Positions 24,551 through 32,400 of a DNA stretch of 64,000 nucleotides are shown here, piece by piece. The DNA lies in assembly GCF_001428505.1 (NCBI RefSeq), contig NZ_LMHU01000005.1, forward strand, positions 372,001-436,000, given 5' to 3'. The stretch is from Terrabacter sp. Root181 (GTDB lineage: Bacteria > Actinomycetota > Actinomycetes > Actinomycetales > Dermatophilaceae). Positions within the stretch are counted from its first letter, which is position 1. Each line of letters begins with the position of its first letter. The notes beneath the pieces are model-generated. The model ran no database searches. It was not told the origin of the DNA and saw nothing but the letters and a program-made list of their open reading frames with translations. Made by a program: the position numbers and the translations under genes.

Positions 24551-25876
24551 GTGTCATCCACCGCCGACCAGACCGACGAGGGCAGGGCCCGAGAGCCGCA
24601 CCCGACATCGTCCGACGACGTCCAGCGCACCCTCGAGGCCGTCTGGCGCATGGAGGCCGCCAAGGTCACGGCGATCGTGGCCCGCGTCGTCGGTGACGTC
24701 GGCCTCGCGGAGGACCTCGCGCAGGACGCCTTCGTGCAGGCGCTCGAGCAGTGGCCCCGCGACGGCATTCCGACCAAGCCGGGTGCATGGCTCACGTCGA
24801 CCGCCCGGCGGCGGGCCATCGACCGCATCCGGCGCGACGTCAACCTCGCGAGCAAGCTGCAGCAGGTGGGACACATGGAGGAGCTGAGGGTGGCCGAGCT
24901 GGCCGAGGGCGACTTCGACGCCGCGCTCGAGGACATCGACGACGACGTCCTCGGCCTCGTCTTCGCTGCCTGCCACCCGGCACTCACCGCCCAGGCGCGG
25001 ATCTCGTTGACCCTGAGGATGATCGGTGGACTGACGACCCGAGAGATCGCCCGCGCCTTCCTCACGACCGAGCCGACGATCGCCCAGCGCATCTCCCGCG
25101 CGAAGAAGACGCTGAGCCAGGACGGCGTCACCATCGAGATCCCGTCGGGCGCCGACCTCGCCCCGCGGCTGGCGTCGGTCCTCGAGGTCGTCTACCTCAT
25201 CTTCAACGAGGGGTATGCCGCCACGTCGGGTCGCGACTGGGTGCGCGGCGACCTCATGGAGGAGGCCATCCGGCTGGGCCGCGTCCTGTCGGCTCTCGCT
25301 CCCGGCGAGCCCGAGGTGCACGGCCTCCTCGCGCTCATGGAGATCCAGGCGTCGCGCACCCGTGCCCGCATCGGCCGCGACGGCGAGCCGGTGCTGCTCC
25401 TCGACCAGGACCGCACCACGTGGGACTGGGCCCTGATCCGTCACGCCCTCGCCGCCCTCGACCGGGCCGTGTCGCTCGTCGACGCGTCGCAGGGCGTCAC
25501 CGGTCCCTACGTGCTGCAGGCCGCCATCGCTGCCTGCCACGCCCGCGCCCGCACCCCGGATGCCACCGACTGGGCGCGCATCGCCGGCCTCTACGCCCAG
25601 CTCGCCGCGATCCGCCCGTCGCCCGTCATCGACCTCAACCGTGCCGTCGCGCTGTCCTACGCCGAGGGTCCGGAGGCCGCGCTCGAGGTCGTCGACGGGC
25701 TCGTCGCCGCCGAAGCCCTCGCCGACTACCACCTGCTGCCGAGCGTCCGCGGCGACCTGCTCGCCCGGCTCGGCCGCGACGACGAGGCGCGCGCCGAGTT
25801 CGCCCGCGCAGCCGGCATGACCCAGAACGACGCCGAGAGGGCCCTCCTCCTGCGTCGCGCGGCCGGCGAGGACTGA
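24551..25876 (+). CDS. ECF42-type RNA polymerase sigma factor with C-terminal extension
   Basis: 441 residues from GTG 24551. Sigma region 2 (LAEDLAQDAFVQALEQWP, WLTSTARRRAIDRIRR) occupies about residues 50-100 and sigma 4 (LTTREIARAFLTTEPTIAQRISRAKK) about 155-180. The remaining 250 residues form the helical, TPR-like extension typical of ECF42 (FNEGYAAT, LNRAVALSYAEGPEAALEVV), which is needed for activity in studied members. No anti-sigma gene is adjacent. The DGPF gene immediately upstream is its likely target. Confidence 0.93.
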   Translation: MSSTADQTDEGRAREPHPTSSDDVQRTLEAVWRMEAAKVTAIVARVVGDVGLAEDLAQDAFVQALEQWPRDGIPTKPGAWLTSTARRRAIDRIRRDVNLASKLQQVGHMEELRVAELAEGDFDAALEDIDDDVLGLVFAACHPALTAQARISLTLRMIGGLTTREIARAFLTTEPTIAQRISRAKKTLSQDGVTIEIPSGADLAPRLASVLEVVYLIFNEGYAATSGRDWVRGDLMEEAIRLGRVLSALAPGEPEVHGLLALMEIQASRTRARIGRDGEPVLLLDQDRTTWDWALIRHALAALDRAVSLVDASQGVTGPYVLQAAIAACHARARTPDATDWARIAGLYAQLAAIRPSPVIDLNRAVALSYAEGPEAALEVVDGLVAAEALADYHLLPSVRGDLLARLGRDDEARAEFARAAGMTQNDAERALLLRRAAGED

Positions 25877-25994
25877 GGCCGGCCCCGACCGGACCGACGG
25901 CCGATCCGCCGATCCGCCGACGGGCTGGATGTATCAGGACTACCGTCGAACCACCCTGCACTGACAACGGCTGTCGATCGGGTGGAGGTCTGCC

Positions 25995-26828
25995 ATGGCC
26001 GTGGTGCACCAGAGCTGCGTCGGCTACGGCGCCGAGCCCTTCGCGTCGCTCGTCGCCGACTATCCCGGCGACGACGTCTACCCCGCGGCCGACTTCCGCA
26101 CCGAGTGGGGCCCGGTCTTCCACCGTGGCCGCCTCGACGGCAGCGCCCGCGTGCTCGTCCTCGGCCAGGATCCTGCGACGCACGAGGCGATCTCGCGCCG
26201 CATCCTCGTCGGTGAGGCCGGCCAACGCGTCCAGGGGCTGCTGGCCAAGGTCGGCGTCCACACGGCATACGCGATGGTCAACGTCTACCTCTACAGCGTG
26301 TTCGGGCAGGCGGCCGGAAGCCGGCACGCCAAGGACGCGGCCATCGCCGCCTACCGGCACCGCTGGCTCGACGCCCTGCTCGTCGGCACCGACGTCACGG
26401 CCGTCGTCGCGCTCGGCGACCTCGCGTCGACGGCGTATGCCGCGTGGGCGCGGACCCAGCCCGACACCGACGCGGCGCTACACCTGGCAGCGATCCGGCA
26501 CCCCACGTACGCAGAGGGATTCGCGCGCGCGTCAGGCAAGCCGCTCGCCGAGACGACCGCCGCGCAGCTCGCGAACTGGAACGACCACCTCGCCGACCTC
26601 GCCGCCCACGTGACCCCCGAGGGGCCGGGCGACCTGACGCCGTACGCCGCCACGTGGGGTCCCACCGACCTCGCCCCGATCCCCGAGGTCGACCTCCCAC
26701 CCGGTGCTCCGGCGTGGTGGCGGGACGTCGACGCGTGGGCGGCCCGCACCGGCGAGGACAAGCAGACGAAGCGCGCGACGATCAGCGTCGTCGTCCCGAA
26801 GGGAGCCCGCACATGGCCAGCTCTGTGA
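25995..26828 (+). CDS. Uracil-DNA glycosylase-superfamily protein
   Basis: 277 residues from ATG 25995 with GGAGG upstream. The water-activating motif reads VLVLGQDPATHE and the DNA-minor-groove motif AIRHPTYAEG, matching the two UDG superfamily motifs with variations. It lacks the Cys clusters expected for iron-sulfur family 4/5 enzymes, so it belongs to a less studied group; true uracil excision is not assured. Its last 16 bases overlap the amidohydrolase gene. Confidence 0.75.
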   Translation: MAVVHQSCVGYGAEPFASLVADYPGDDVYPAADFRTEWGPVFHRGRLDGSARVLVLGQDPATHEAISRRILVGEAGQRVQGLLAKVGVHTAYAMVNVYLYSVFGQAAGSRHAKDAAIAAYRHRWLDALLVGTDVTAVVALGDLASTAYAAWARTQPDTDAALHLAAIRHPTYAEGFARASGKPLAETTAAQLANWNDHLADLAAHVTPEGPGDLTPYAATWGPTDLAPIPEVDLPPGAPAWWRDVDAWAARTGEDKQTKRATISVVVPKGARTWPAL

Positions 26829-28255
26829 CCCGCCCGGCGCGGCCAGCCGCCGGCACGAAGTCCGCCCTCGAGCACTGGGGGCCGGGCGGATCGGGCCGCG
26901 GCCCGGGGCCGTTCGCCAAGGCCTACGCCCGCGGCATCACCGAGGAGCTGCCCGAGCCGCCGCGCCGGTCTCGCGCGCTGCCCCCGGCGCCCTTCGCGCT
27001 GCACGGCGCCGTCATCACCCCCGACGGGGCCTGGTCGAGCGGCTACGTCACCGTCGCGAACGGCCTCGTCGACCGCGTCTCCAAGCGCAAGCCGACCGAC
27101 GTCGCCGTGCTCGAGACCGACGGCGTCATCCTGCCGGGCCTGCTCGACCTCCACGGCCACCCGGAGTTCAACGTCTTCGCGGCCTGGGAGCCGCCCAAGA
27201 TCTACGACAACCGCTACGCGTGGCGCCGGTCCAAGCCCTACCAGGCGCTCGTCCGCGACCCGCAGAACATCCTCCTGACCCAGGTGCCGCCGAAGACGCA
27301 GACCCGCTACGCCGAGGTGCGCGCCCTCGTCGGCGGCGTCACCGGCATCCAGGGAGCGTCGGGTGCGAGCAGCGCGTCGTCCGAGCCGCTCGTGCGCAAC
27401 ATCGACCAGTGGGCCTTCGGCGCCCACCGTGCACGGTCGATGATCGACCTGCCCTCGGGGTCGTTCGGGCTGCCGAGCTTCGAGGCGGTCATGGCGCGCA
27501 TCACCGCGGGTGACGTCAACGCCTTCTACCTGCACCTGTCCGAGGGCCGACGCGGGGATGCCGTGAGCGCCAAGGAGTTCCAGCACTTCCTCACCCTCGG
27601 CGGGGCGACCCCGGCCACGAACATCATCCACGGCAGCGCCCTGACCGCCGACGACCTGCGCACCGTTGCCGGGCTCGGCTGTCGGCTCGTCTGGTCGCCC
27701 CAGTCGAACCTCCGGCTCTACGGCGAGACGACCCTCGCCGGGGAGGCCATCGCGGCCGGCATGCCCGTCGCCCTCGGCGCCGACTGGCTGCCGTCGGGCT
27801 CGACGAGCCTGCTCGCCGAGATGAAGGTCGCCCGCCGAGAGCTCGCGCGACAGGGCCACCCGGTCGCCGCCGCCGACCTCGTCGCCATGGTGACCTCGGT
27901 CGCGGCCCGGCTCGCCGGACTCGACGACCACCTCGGGTCGCTCGCCGTGGGCCGCCCGGCCGACCTCGTCGTCCTCGAGCGGCACCTCCCGGACCCCTAC
28001 GAGAACGTGTGCCTCGCCGACCCGTCCTGGGTCGACCTCGTGTGCATCGGCGGCGACGTCACCTACGGCCGCGCCGACTGGTTCGGGCAGCTCTCGGGTG
28101 CGGCGACCGGCACGACGATCGAGGACCTCACCGCGTGGGGCAAGCCGATGCGTCTCGACACCGGCTTCCAGGGCGGCACGGACGTGCCCTCGCTCTCGGC
28201 CGTCCGCACGGCGCTCACCGCCGCCTACCCCGCCGTGGGCCCGATCTTCGCCTGA
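26813..28255 (+). CDS. Amidohydrolase-family protein
   Basis: 480 residues from ATG 26813 with GAAGGGAG upstream. Metal motif LDLHGHPEFN (HxH) near residue 120, later His in NIIHGSALTADDL, and terminal Asp in ALGADWLPSGST place it with metal-dependent amidohydrolases of the TrzN/atrazine-chlorohydrolase and imidazolonepropionase type. It is cotranscribed with the UDG-like gene. Substrate unknown. Confidence 0.88.
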   Translation: MASSVTRPARPAAGTKSALEHWGPGGSGRGPGPFAKAYARGITEELPEPPRRSRALPPAPFALHGAVITPDGAWSSGYVTVANGLVDRVSKRKPTDVAVLETDGVILPGLLDLHGHPEFNVFAAWEPPKIYDNRYAWRRSKPYQALVRDPQNILLTQVPPKTQTRYAEVRALVGGVTGIQGASGASSASSEPLVRNIDQWAFGAHRARSMIDLPSGSFGLPSFEAVMARITAGDVNAFYLHLSEGRRGDAVSAKEFQHFLTLGGATPATNIIHGSALTADDLRTVAGLGCRLVWSPQSNLRLYGETTLAGEAIAAGMPVALGADWLPSGSTSLLAEMKVARRELARQGHPVAAADLVAMVTSVAARLAGLDDHLGSLAVGRPADLVVLERHLPDPYENVCLADPSWVDLVCIGGDVTYGRADWFGQLSGAATGTTIEDLTAWGKPMRLDTGFQGGTDVPSLSAVRTALTAAYPAVGPIFA

Positions 28256-28332
28256 CGGCATACGCCCCCGCAGGCGCGGTTCCACATCTGAGGCACGCCT
28301 GGGGGACGGCCACCCATCGCGTCGTGTGTGTC

Positions 28333-28367
28333 CCTGACCCGACGTGTGCGGCTGCGGTCGGGTCAGG
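28333..28367. terminator. Bidirectional hairpin between amidohydrolase and HxlR genes
   Basis: Perfect 11-base arms CCTGACCCGAC (28333-28343) and GTCGGGTCAGG (28357-28367) with a 13-base loop. The right arm contains the stop codon of the convergent HxlR gene. Suited to terminate both transcripts. Confidence 0.75.
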
Positions 28368-28815
28368 TGGCCGCTCCGGGACCGGGCAGCACGTCGACGT
28401 CATCGGCGTGCATGGGGTCGCCGCAGCGGCTGCAGCGCGGGTCGACGGACGCGATCTCGCCACACGCGTGGTGGCGGTAGAGCACGGGTGGACCCGCCGA
28501 GCCCGCGAGCCAGCGGTCGCCCCACCGCGCCATGACCATGAGCATCTCCACCAGCTCGGTCCCCTTCTCGGTGAGGTGGTACTCGAAGCGGGGGCGGGCG
28601 TCGTAGGGACGACGCTCGAAGACGCCCTGGTCGACGAGATGGTTGAGCCGCTCGGTGAGCACCTTTCGAGAGATGCCGAGGTCGGCTTGGATCTGCTCGA
28701 ACCTCGTCAGGCCGACCCAGACGTCACGCAGGATCAGCGGCGACCACGGCTCGCCGATGACGTCGAGCGTGCGGGCGATCGAGCACGTCATGTCGCCGAA
28801 CTGGGTGCGCTGCAT
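28363..28815 (-). CDS. HxlR-family transcriptional regulator
   Basis: 150 residues. CSIARTLDVIGEPWSPLILRDVW followed by RFEQIQADLGISRKVLTERLNHLVDQGVF is the HxlR winged helix. The C-terminus carries a CGE...CSRCGDPM Cys cluster that could bind zinc or sense redox state. It is divergent from a PPOX-class gene and probably controls it. Confidence 0.92.
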   Translation of the reverse strand: MQRTQFGDMTCSIARTLDVIGEPWSPLILRDVWVGLTRFEQIQADLGISRKVLTERLNHLVDQGVFERRPYDARPRFEYHLTEKGTELVEMLMVMARWGDRWLAGSAGPPVLYRHHACGEIASVDPRCSRCGDPMHADDVDVLPGPGAAT

Positions 28816-28836
28816 GGGACCAACCTAGCATTCGGG

Positions 28837-28887
28837 GTTCCCTGAAGGAACTCATGCTGTTACGGTCAACAAGTCTCTTGAAGGAAC
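28837..28887. promoter_or_regulatory. Probable HxlR operator region
   Basis: GTTCC-ctgaa-GGAAC forms an inverted repeat at 28837-28851, and TGAAGGAAC occurs twice (28843-28851 and 28879-28887) 36 bases apart in the divergent promoter gap. Confidence 0.55.
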
Positions 28888-28922
28888 CTCGGAGACTCTG
28901 CCCATCTGTGAAGGAGCACGAC

Positions 28923-29303
28923 ATGCTCGACGACGACGTCCGCACCGTCCTGGACGGCACCCCCATCGCCCACCTGGCCTCGACCCTTCCCGACGGCTCC
29001 CCACACTCGGTGCCGCTGTGGATCGGCACCGTCGGAGACCGCGTCGCCTTCCTCACCGGACCCGGCTCCCGCAAGGCCCGCAACCTCCGCCGTGACCCCC
29101 GGGTCGCCATCTCGCTCACCCCGCCCGACGCCCCGTTCACGCCCGTCGTGCTGCGGGGCCGCCTCGTCGAGTGGCTCGACGGCGACGCCGGCTGGGCGGC
29201 TGTCGACGACCTCTCGATGAAGTACGTCGGTGCCCCCTACGGCCGCGACGAGGAGCGGGTCGTGGCGCTCGTCGAGGTCGAGCACCAGAAGCTGGGGATG
29301 TGA
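28923..29303 (+). CDS. PPOX-class F420/flavin-dependent protein
   Basis: 126 residues from ATG 28923 with GAAGGAG upstream. The split-barrel motifs AHLASTLPDGSPHSVPLWIG, DRVAFLTGPGSRKARNLRRDPRVAISL and VVLRGRLVEW are those of the TIGR03618-type F420-dependent PPOX proteins. It probably reduces or binds an F420- or FMN-type cofactor. Paired with the divergent HxlR regulator. Confidence 0.9.
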   Translation: MLDDDVRTVLDGTPIAHLASTLPDGSPHSVPLWIGTVGDRVAFLTGPGSRKARNLRRDPRVAISLTPPDAPFTPVVLRGRLVEWLDGDAGWAAVDDLSMKYVGAPYGRDEERVVALVEVEHQKLGM

Positions 29304-29323
29304 CGACGATGCGTGACGGCGAC

Positions 29324-29368
29324 GGCCTGACCGGCCTGACCGGCCTGACCGGCCTGACCGGCCTGACC
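29324..29368 (+). repeat. Five perfect 9-bp tandem repeats
   Basis: GGCCTGACC is repeated five times without a mismatch (29324-29368). The unit is a multiple of three, so copy-number change would keep the frame. Confidence 0.9.
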
Positions 29369-29481
29369 GTCGCGACCGACGAGCAGGTGCAGGAGCTGGC
29401 CGGGACCGCGCGGACCTTCAGCCTGCTCGTGCTGCGCTGGGCGCCCGGACGGCACCACCCTCCCCGGTCGGACCTGAGCGC

Positions 29482-29502
29482 CCGAACACGATCCGAACAC
29501 GA
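29482..29502 (+). promoter_or_regulatory. OmpR-type direct repeat upstream of lipoprotein gene
   Basis: CCGAACACGA occurs at 29482-29491 and again at 29493-29502, an 11-base pitch typical of OmpR/PhoB-family sites. The same word is found upstream of the response-regulator gene at 34819-34839. Confidence 0.65.
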
Positions 29503-29542
29503 CCCGCACCGAGGCTTCACCTGCGTGCGCGAACGTAGGGGC

Positions 29543-30172
29543 ATGAACAACGACACCCGCCGGACGACCGGCCTCCTGCGCTCATCGACGGCCCTCGGTG
29601 CGGCTGTCCTCGTCCTCGGCAGCCTCGCCCTCGGGGCCTGCTCCAAGACCGACGCGACCGGCACCGCTGCCAGCGCCATCGGCGCCGCGCCGCTCGAGCA
29701 GGATGTCGCCGCGACCGATGGCGACACCATCGACCTCGTCTCGGCAGCCGTCGAGACCCCGGCCACCGCCGACGCCGCCCAGGGTGCCGACGCCGCCCAG
29801 GGCGGCAAGGGCGACCGCAAGGGCCTGCGCGTCCGGATGATGCGCGCCCTGCACGGCACCTGGGTCACCGACAGCCCGACCGGCCCGGTGACCCACCAGG
29901 CGATCCGGGGCGACGTCACCGCCGTCTCCGCGACGTCGGTCACGGTCAAGGCCAAGGACGGCTTCTCGCAGACGTTCGCGGTCTCCGGCGACACGAGGGT
30001 CCGGGTCCGCGCCAACGGCAAGGGCGCCGACTCGACGATCGGCGCCGTCAAGGTGGGCGCGAAGGCGCTCGTCGCCGGGGTCGGCGCGACGAACCCGACG
30101 GCGCGAGTCGTCGTCTTCAAGGTCATGACGTCCCAGCCCGGCGGCTCACCCTCCCCGAGCGCGACGAGCTGA
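29543..30172 (+). CDS. Lipoprotein with DUF5666-like domain
   Basis: 209 residues from ATG 29543. A signal sequence ends in the lipobox LALGAC (Cys at about residue 33). An acidic Ala-rich linker follows, then a small beta domain (IRGDVTAVSATSVTVKAKDG, VGAKALVAGVG) similar to DUF5666/OB-like domains. It is anchored outside the membrane; function unknown. Direct repeats matching those of the two-component system promoter lie 40-61 bases upstream, so it may be a target of that system. Confidence 0.8.
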   Translation: MNNDTRRTTGLLRSSTALGAAVLVLGSLALGACSKTDATGTAASAIGAAPLEQDVAATDGDTIDLVSAAVETPATADAAQGADAAQGGKGDRKGLRVRMMRALHGTWVTDSPTGPVTHQAIRGDVTAVSATSVTVKAKDGFSQTFAVSGDTRVRVRANGKGADSTIGAVKVGAKALVAGVGATNPTARVVVFKVMTSQPGGSPSPSATS

Positions 30173-30178
30173 GGCGCG

Positions 30179-30254
30179 GCACCCCGCCGGAGACGGGCCG
30201 GACGGGGTGCGGCAGACGAGGGAGGCGCCCCGCACCCGGCGGGACGCCTCCCTC
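30179..30254. terminator. Two consecutive hairpins after the lipoprotein gene
   Basis: GCACCCCG (30179-30186) pairs with CGGGGTGC (30203-30210), and GAGGGAGGCG (30218-30227) pairs with CGCCTCCCTC (30245-30254). They separate two convergent genes. Three GTATGCCG/CGGCATAC octamers follow at 30268-30311. Confidence 0.7.
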
Positions 30255-30317
30255 ATGACGGTCGGGACGGCATACGACCGCGTATGCCGTGTGGCCGGCC
30301 GGACGGCATACGTCCCC

Positions 30318-31361
30318 TCAGGCGTGCGGCAGCGGCGACGGCTCGTCGTCGGGCTCGTCCGCCTGCTCGGCCTCGGTCCGCCGGTTGGCGAGCAGGCTCG
30401 TCACGGTGACGACGGCGAGGATGCCGATGATGACCGCGAGTGAGAGCAGCGTCGGGATCTCCGGGACGCCCGGCCACACCCCGTGCGCCCAGTGCAGGAC
30501 GAGCTTGACGCCGATGAACGCGAGGATGAGCGACAGGCCGTGGCCGAGGTGGACGAGCTTGGCCAGGGCGCCCTCGAGGACGAAGTAGAGCGCGCGCAGG
30601 CCGAGCAGCGCGAACGCGTTGGTCGCGAAGACGAGGTAGGCGTCGCCGGTGATGCCGTAGACGGCCGGTACGGAGTCGATGGCGAAGACGATGTCGGTGC
30701 CGAGGATCGCGACGGCGACGAGCGCGAGCGGCGTCAGGGCGCGCCTGCCGCCGTGGCGGACCGTGAGGCGGGTGCCCTCGTAGGTGTCGGTGACCGGGTA
30801 GAAGCGGCGGATGAGCGTGACGCTGCGCAGCTGGTCGACGTCCATGCTGTGGTCGGTGTGCGAGAGCGCGTCACGACCGACCTTGACGGCCGTCGCGAGC
30901 AGGATCGCCCCGAAGAGCAGGAAGGTCCACGCGAAGCTCGCGATCATCTGCGCGCCGAGGGCGATGAAGACACCGCGCAGGACGAGCGCCCCGCCGACGC
31001 CGATGAGCAGCACCCGCTGGCGCAGCTCGCGCGGCACCGCGAACGCCGAGAGCAGGATGATGAAGACGAAGAGGTTGTCGACCGACAGCGACTTCTCGAC
31101 GATGTAGCCGGTGTAGTACTCGACGCCCTGCTGGGAGCCGTACTGCCACCAGAGCCAGCCGCCGAAGGCGACGGGGATCGCGATGTAGAAGGCCGACCAG
31201 CCGACCGCCTCGCGCATGCTCGGGTCGTGCGGGCGTCGGGTGATGAGGAAGTCGATGACGAAGAGGGCGGCGACGCCGGCGATGGTTGCGATCCACAGCG
31301 TCGGCGAACCGATCGACTCGGTGGGCGGCGCCGGGGTGGCGGCGGACAGGGCAGTGAGCAT
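30318..31361 (-). CDS. TerC-family integral membrane protein (probable Mn2+ exporter)
   Basis: 347 residues with about nine membrane spans. The acidic motifs SVDNLFVFIILL and GTDIVFAIDSVPAVYGI are the metal-site motifs of TerC/Alx proteins, now regarded as manganese exporters. The C-terminus is a short acidic tail. The leader RNA looks like a yybP-ykoY riboswitch, which fits manganese homeostasis. Confidence 0.93.
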   Translation of the reverse strand: MLTALSAATPAPPTESIGSPTLWIATIAGVAALFVIDFLITRRPHDPSMREAVGWSAFYIAIPVAFGGWLWWQYGSQQGVEYYTGYIVEKSLSVDNLFVFIILLSAFAVPRELRQRVLLIGVGGALVLRGVFIALGAQMIASFAWTFLLFGAILLATAVKVGRDALSHTDHSMDVDQLRSVTLIRRFYPVTDTYEGTRLTVRHGGRRALTPLALVAVAILGTDIVFAIDSVPAVYGITGDAYLVFATNAFALLGLRALYFVLEGALAKLVHLGHGLSLILAFIGVKLVLHWAHGVWPGVPEIPTLLSLAVIIGILAVVTVTSLLANRRTEAEQADEPDDEPSPLPHA

Positions 31362-31365
31362 GGGT

Positions 31366-31480
31366 CTCCTCAGAACGTGATGTCTGAGGTCTCCTTCACC
31401 GACTGCCGTCGGCCGCGGACCGGGGTGGTCGTCGGACCACCGTACTGACCGGAGCGCGCGAGGAAGTACTCCCCTCGGGG
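31366..31480 (-). ncRNA. Probable yybP-ykoY (Mn2+) riboswitch leader of terC
   Basis: Read on the minus strand, the leader begins with GAGGGGAGTA (near 31476) and ends with GAAGGAGACCTC (to 31386), the two conserved halves that close the P1 helix of yybP-ykoY RNAs. The 3' P1 bases CCTC continue into CCTCAGA (31383-31389), which pairs perfectly with TCTGAGG (31368-31374) overlapping the GAGGAG ribosome site of terC. Metal binding would keep CCTC in P1 and free the ribosome site. Family recognition is from memory of the consensus; the alternative pairing is seen directly. Confidence 0.7.
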
Positions 31481-31534
31481 CCTAGTCTAGGTGGGCCCGG
31501 TCCGGTCCCCAAATCCCTGTCGAGAGTTGGCCGC

Positions 31535-32227
31535 TCAGGCCTCGTGCGGGGCTCGGGTGGCCCGCATGGCCCGACCGGCGACCTCGTCGGAACCGGCCGG
31601 GCGTGCGCCGGCCGTCCAGTCCTTCTCGTCGGCGGCGTACTGGAGGCCGTATGCCGACTGGTCGGGCTGGGTGCGCCAGCCCTCGGCGAGCGGGCCGAGG
31701 TCGAGGGTGTCGTAGCCGATGGCGTCGAGGGCCCGGCGCACGGAGTCCTTGGCGGCGGCGTCGTCTCCGGCGATGGCGAGCGCGCTGCGGTCGTCGGAGC
31801 CCGACGGGCGGGCGAGGTCGCGCAGGTGCTGGAAGTAGATGTTGTTGAAGCCCTTGACGACGTGCGACTGCGGCAGGTGCGCCTGGAGCAGCTCGGAGCT
31901 CGTCGTCGAGCCGTCGTCGAGCACGTCGATCCGGCCGTCGCGTCCGGGGTAGTAGTTCATCGTGTCGATGACGACCTTGCCCGCGAGCCCGTCGACGGGG
32001 ACGTGGCGGTAGGCCTTGAGCGGGATCGTCACGACGACGAGGTCACCGGCTGCGGCCGCTTCCTGCGCCGTCGCGGCCCGGGCGTGCGGCCCCAGCTCGG
32101 AGACGAGGTCCGCGAGGGTCTCGGGACCCCTGCTGTTGCTGAGCACGACGTCGTGTCCGGCCGCGATCGCGAGCCGGGCGACGGTGCTGCCGATGTTGCC
32201 GCTGCCGATGAAACCCCAGGTGGTCAT
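31535..32227 (-). CDS. NADPH-dependent F420 reductase-like dinucleotide-binding protein
   Basis: 230 residues. The N-terminal TWGFIGSGNIGSTVARLA is a Rossmann motif, with SNSRGPETL marking NADP preference, and VVIDTMNYYPGRDG and KGFNNIYFQHL typical of the NADP oxidoreductase coenzyme-F420-dependent family. Probably a cytosolic hydride-transfer enzyme; substrate unproven. Confidence 0.85.
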   Translation of the reverse strand: MTTWGFIGSGNIGSTVARLAIAAGHDVVLSNSRGPETLADLVSELGPHARAATAQEAAAAGDLVVVTIPLKAYRHVPVDGLAGKVVIDTMNYYPGRDGRIDVLDDGSTTSSELLQAHLPQSHVVKGFNNIYFQHLRDLARPSGSDDRSALAIAGDDAAAKDSVRRALDAIGYDTLDLGPLAEGWRTQPDQSAYGLQYAADEKDWTAGARPAGSDEVAGRAMRATRAPHEA

Positions 32228-32279
32228 GCCTGCTCAACCGTCGGGGTGGCCGCCCCATTCCGCCGGCCGGATGATCCGA

Positions 32280-32309
32280 CGTCCGGTGTGGTGATCACCC
32301 CACCGGACG
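32280..32309. repeat. 30-bp palindrome in intergenic region
   Basis: Arms CGTCCGGTGTGGTGA and the complement meet at the centre GATC with one mismatch. It lies in the 173-base gap between the F420-type gene and the histidine kinase end. It could be a terminator for the kinase transcript or a protein site. Confidence 0.6.
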
Positions 32310-32400
32310 CCGAACCATCCGCGGCACCACGGCGCGTGACCGGGCCCGTGACGCTGGTCGACCGCGTATGCCGTCCGCTGCGCCTGCGCCTCAGGCGCGG

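Larger units (their letters stand above)
29309..29542 (+). pseudogene. Possible decayed small ORF in front of lipoprotein gene
   Basis: An open frame starts at ATG 29309, reads five GLT repeats and then TDEQVQELAGTARTFSLLVLRWAPGRH, which looks like the beginning of a genuine small protein, and afterwards becomes Arg/His/Pro-rich. It is in frame with the lipoprotein gene at 29543 without a stop. It may be a 5' remnant whose end was lost. I do not recognise the family with confidence. Confidence 0.35.

Noticed and set aside
25995-26828. Classical family 1 uracil-DNA glycosylase (ung)
   Set aside because: The motif is GQDPATHE rather than GQDPYH and the rest does not match; only superfamily membership is supported.
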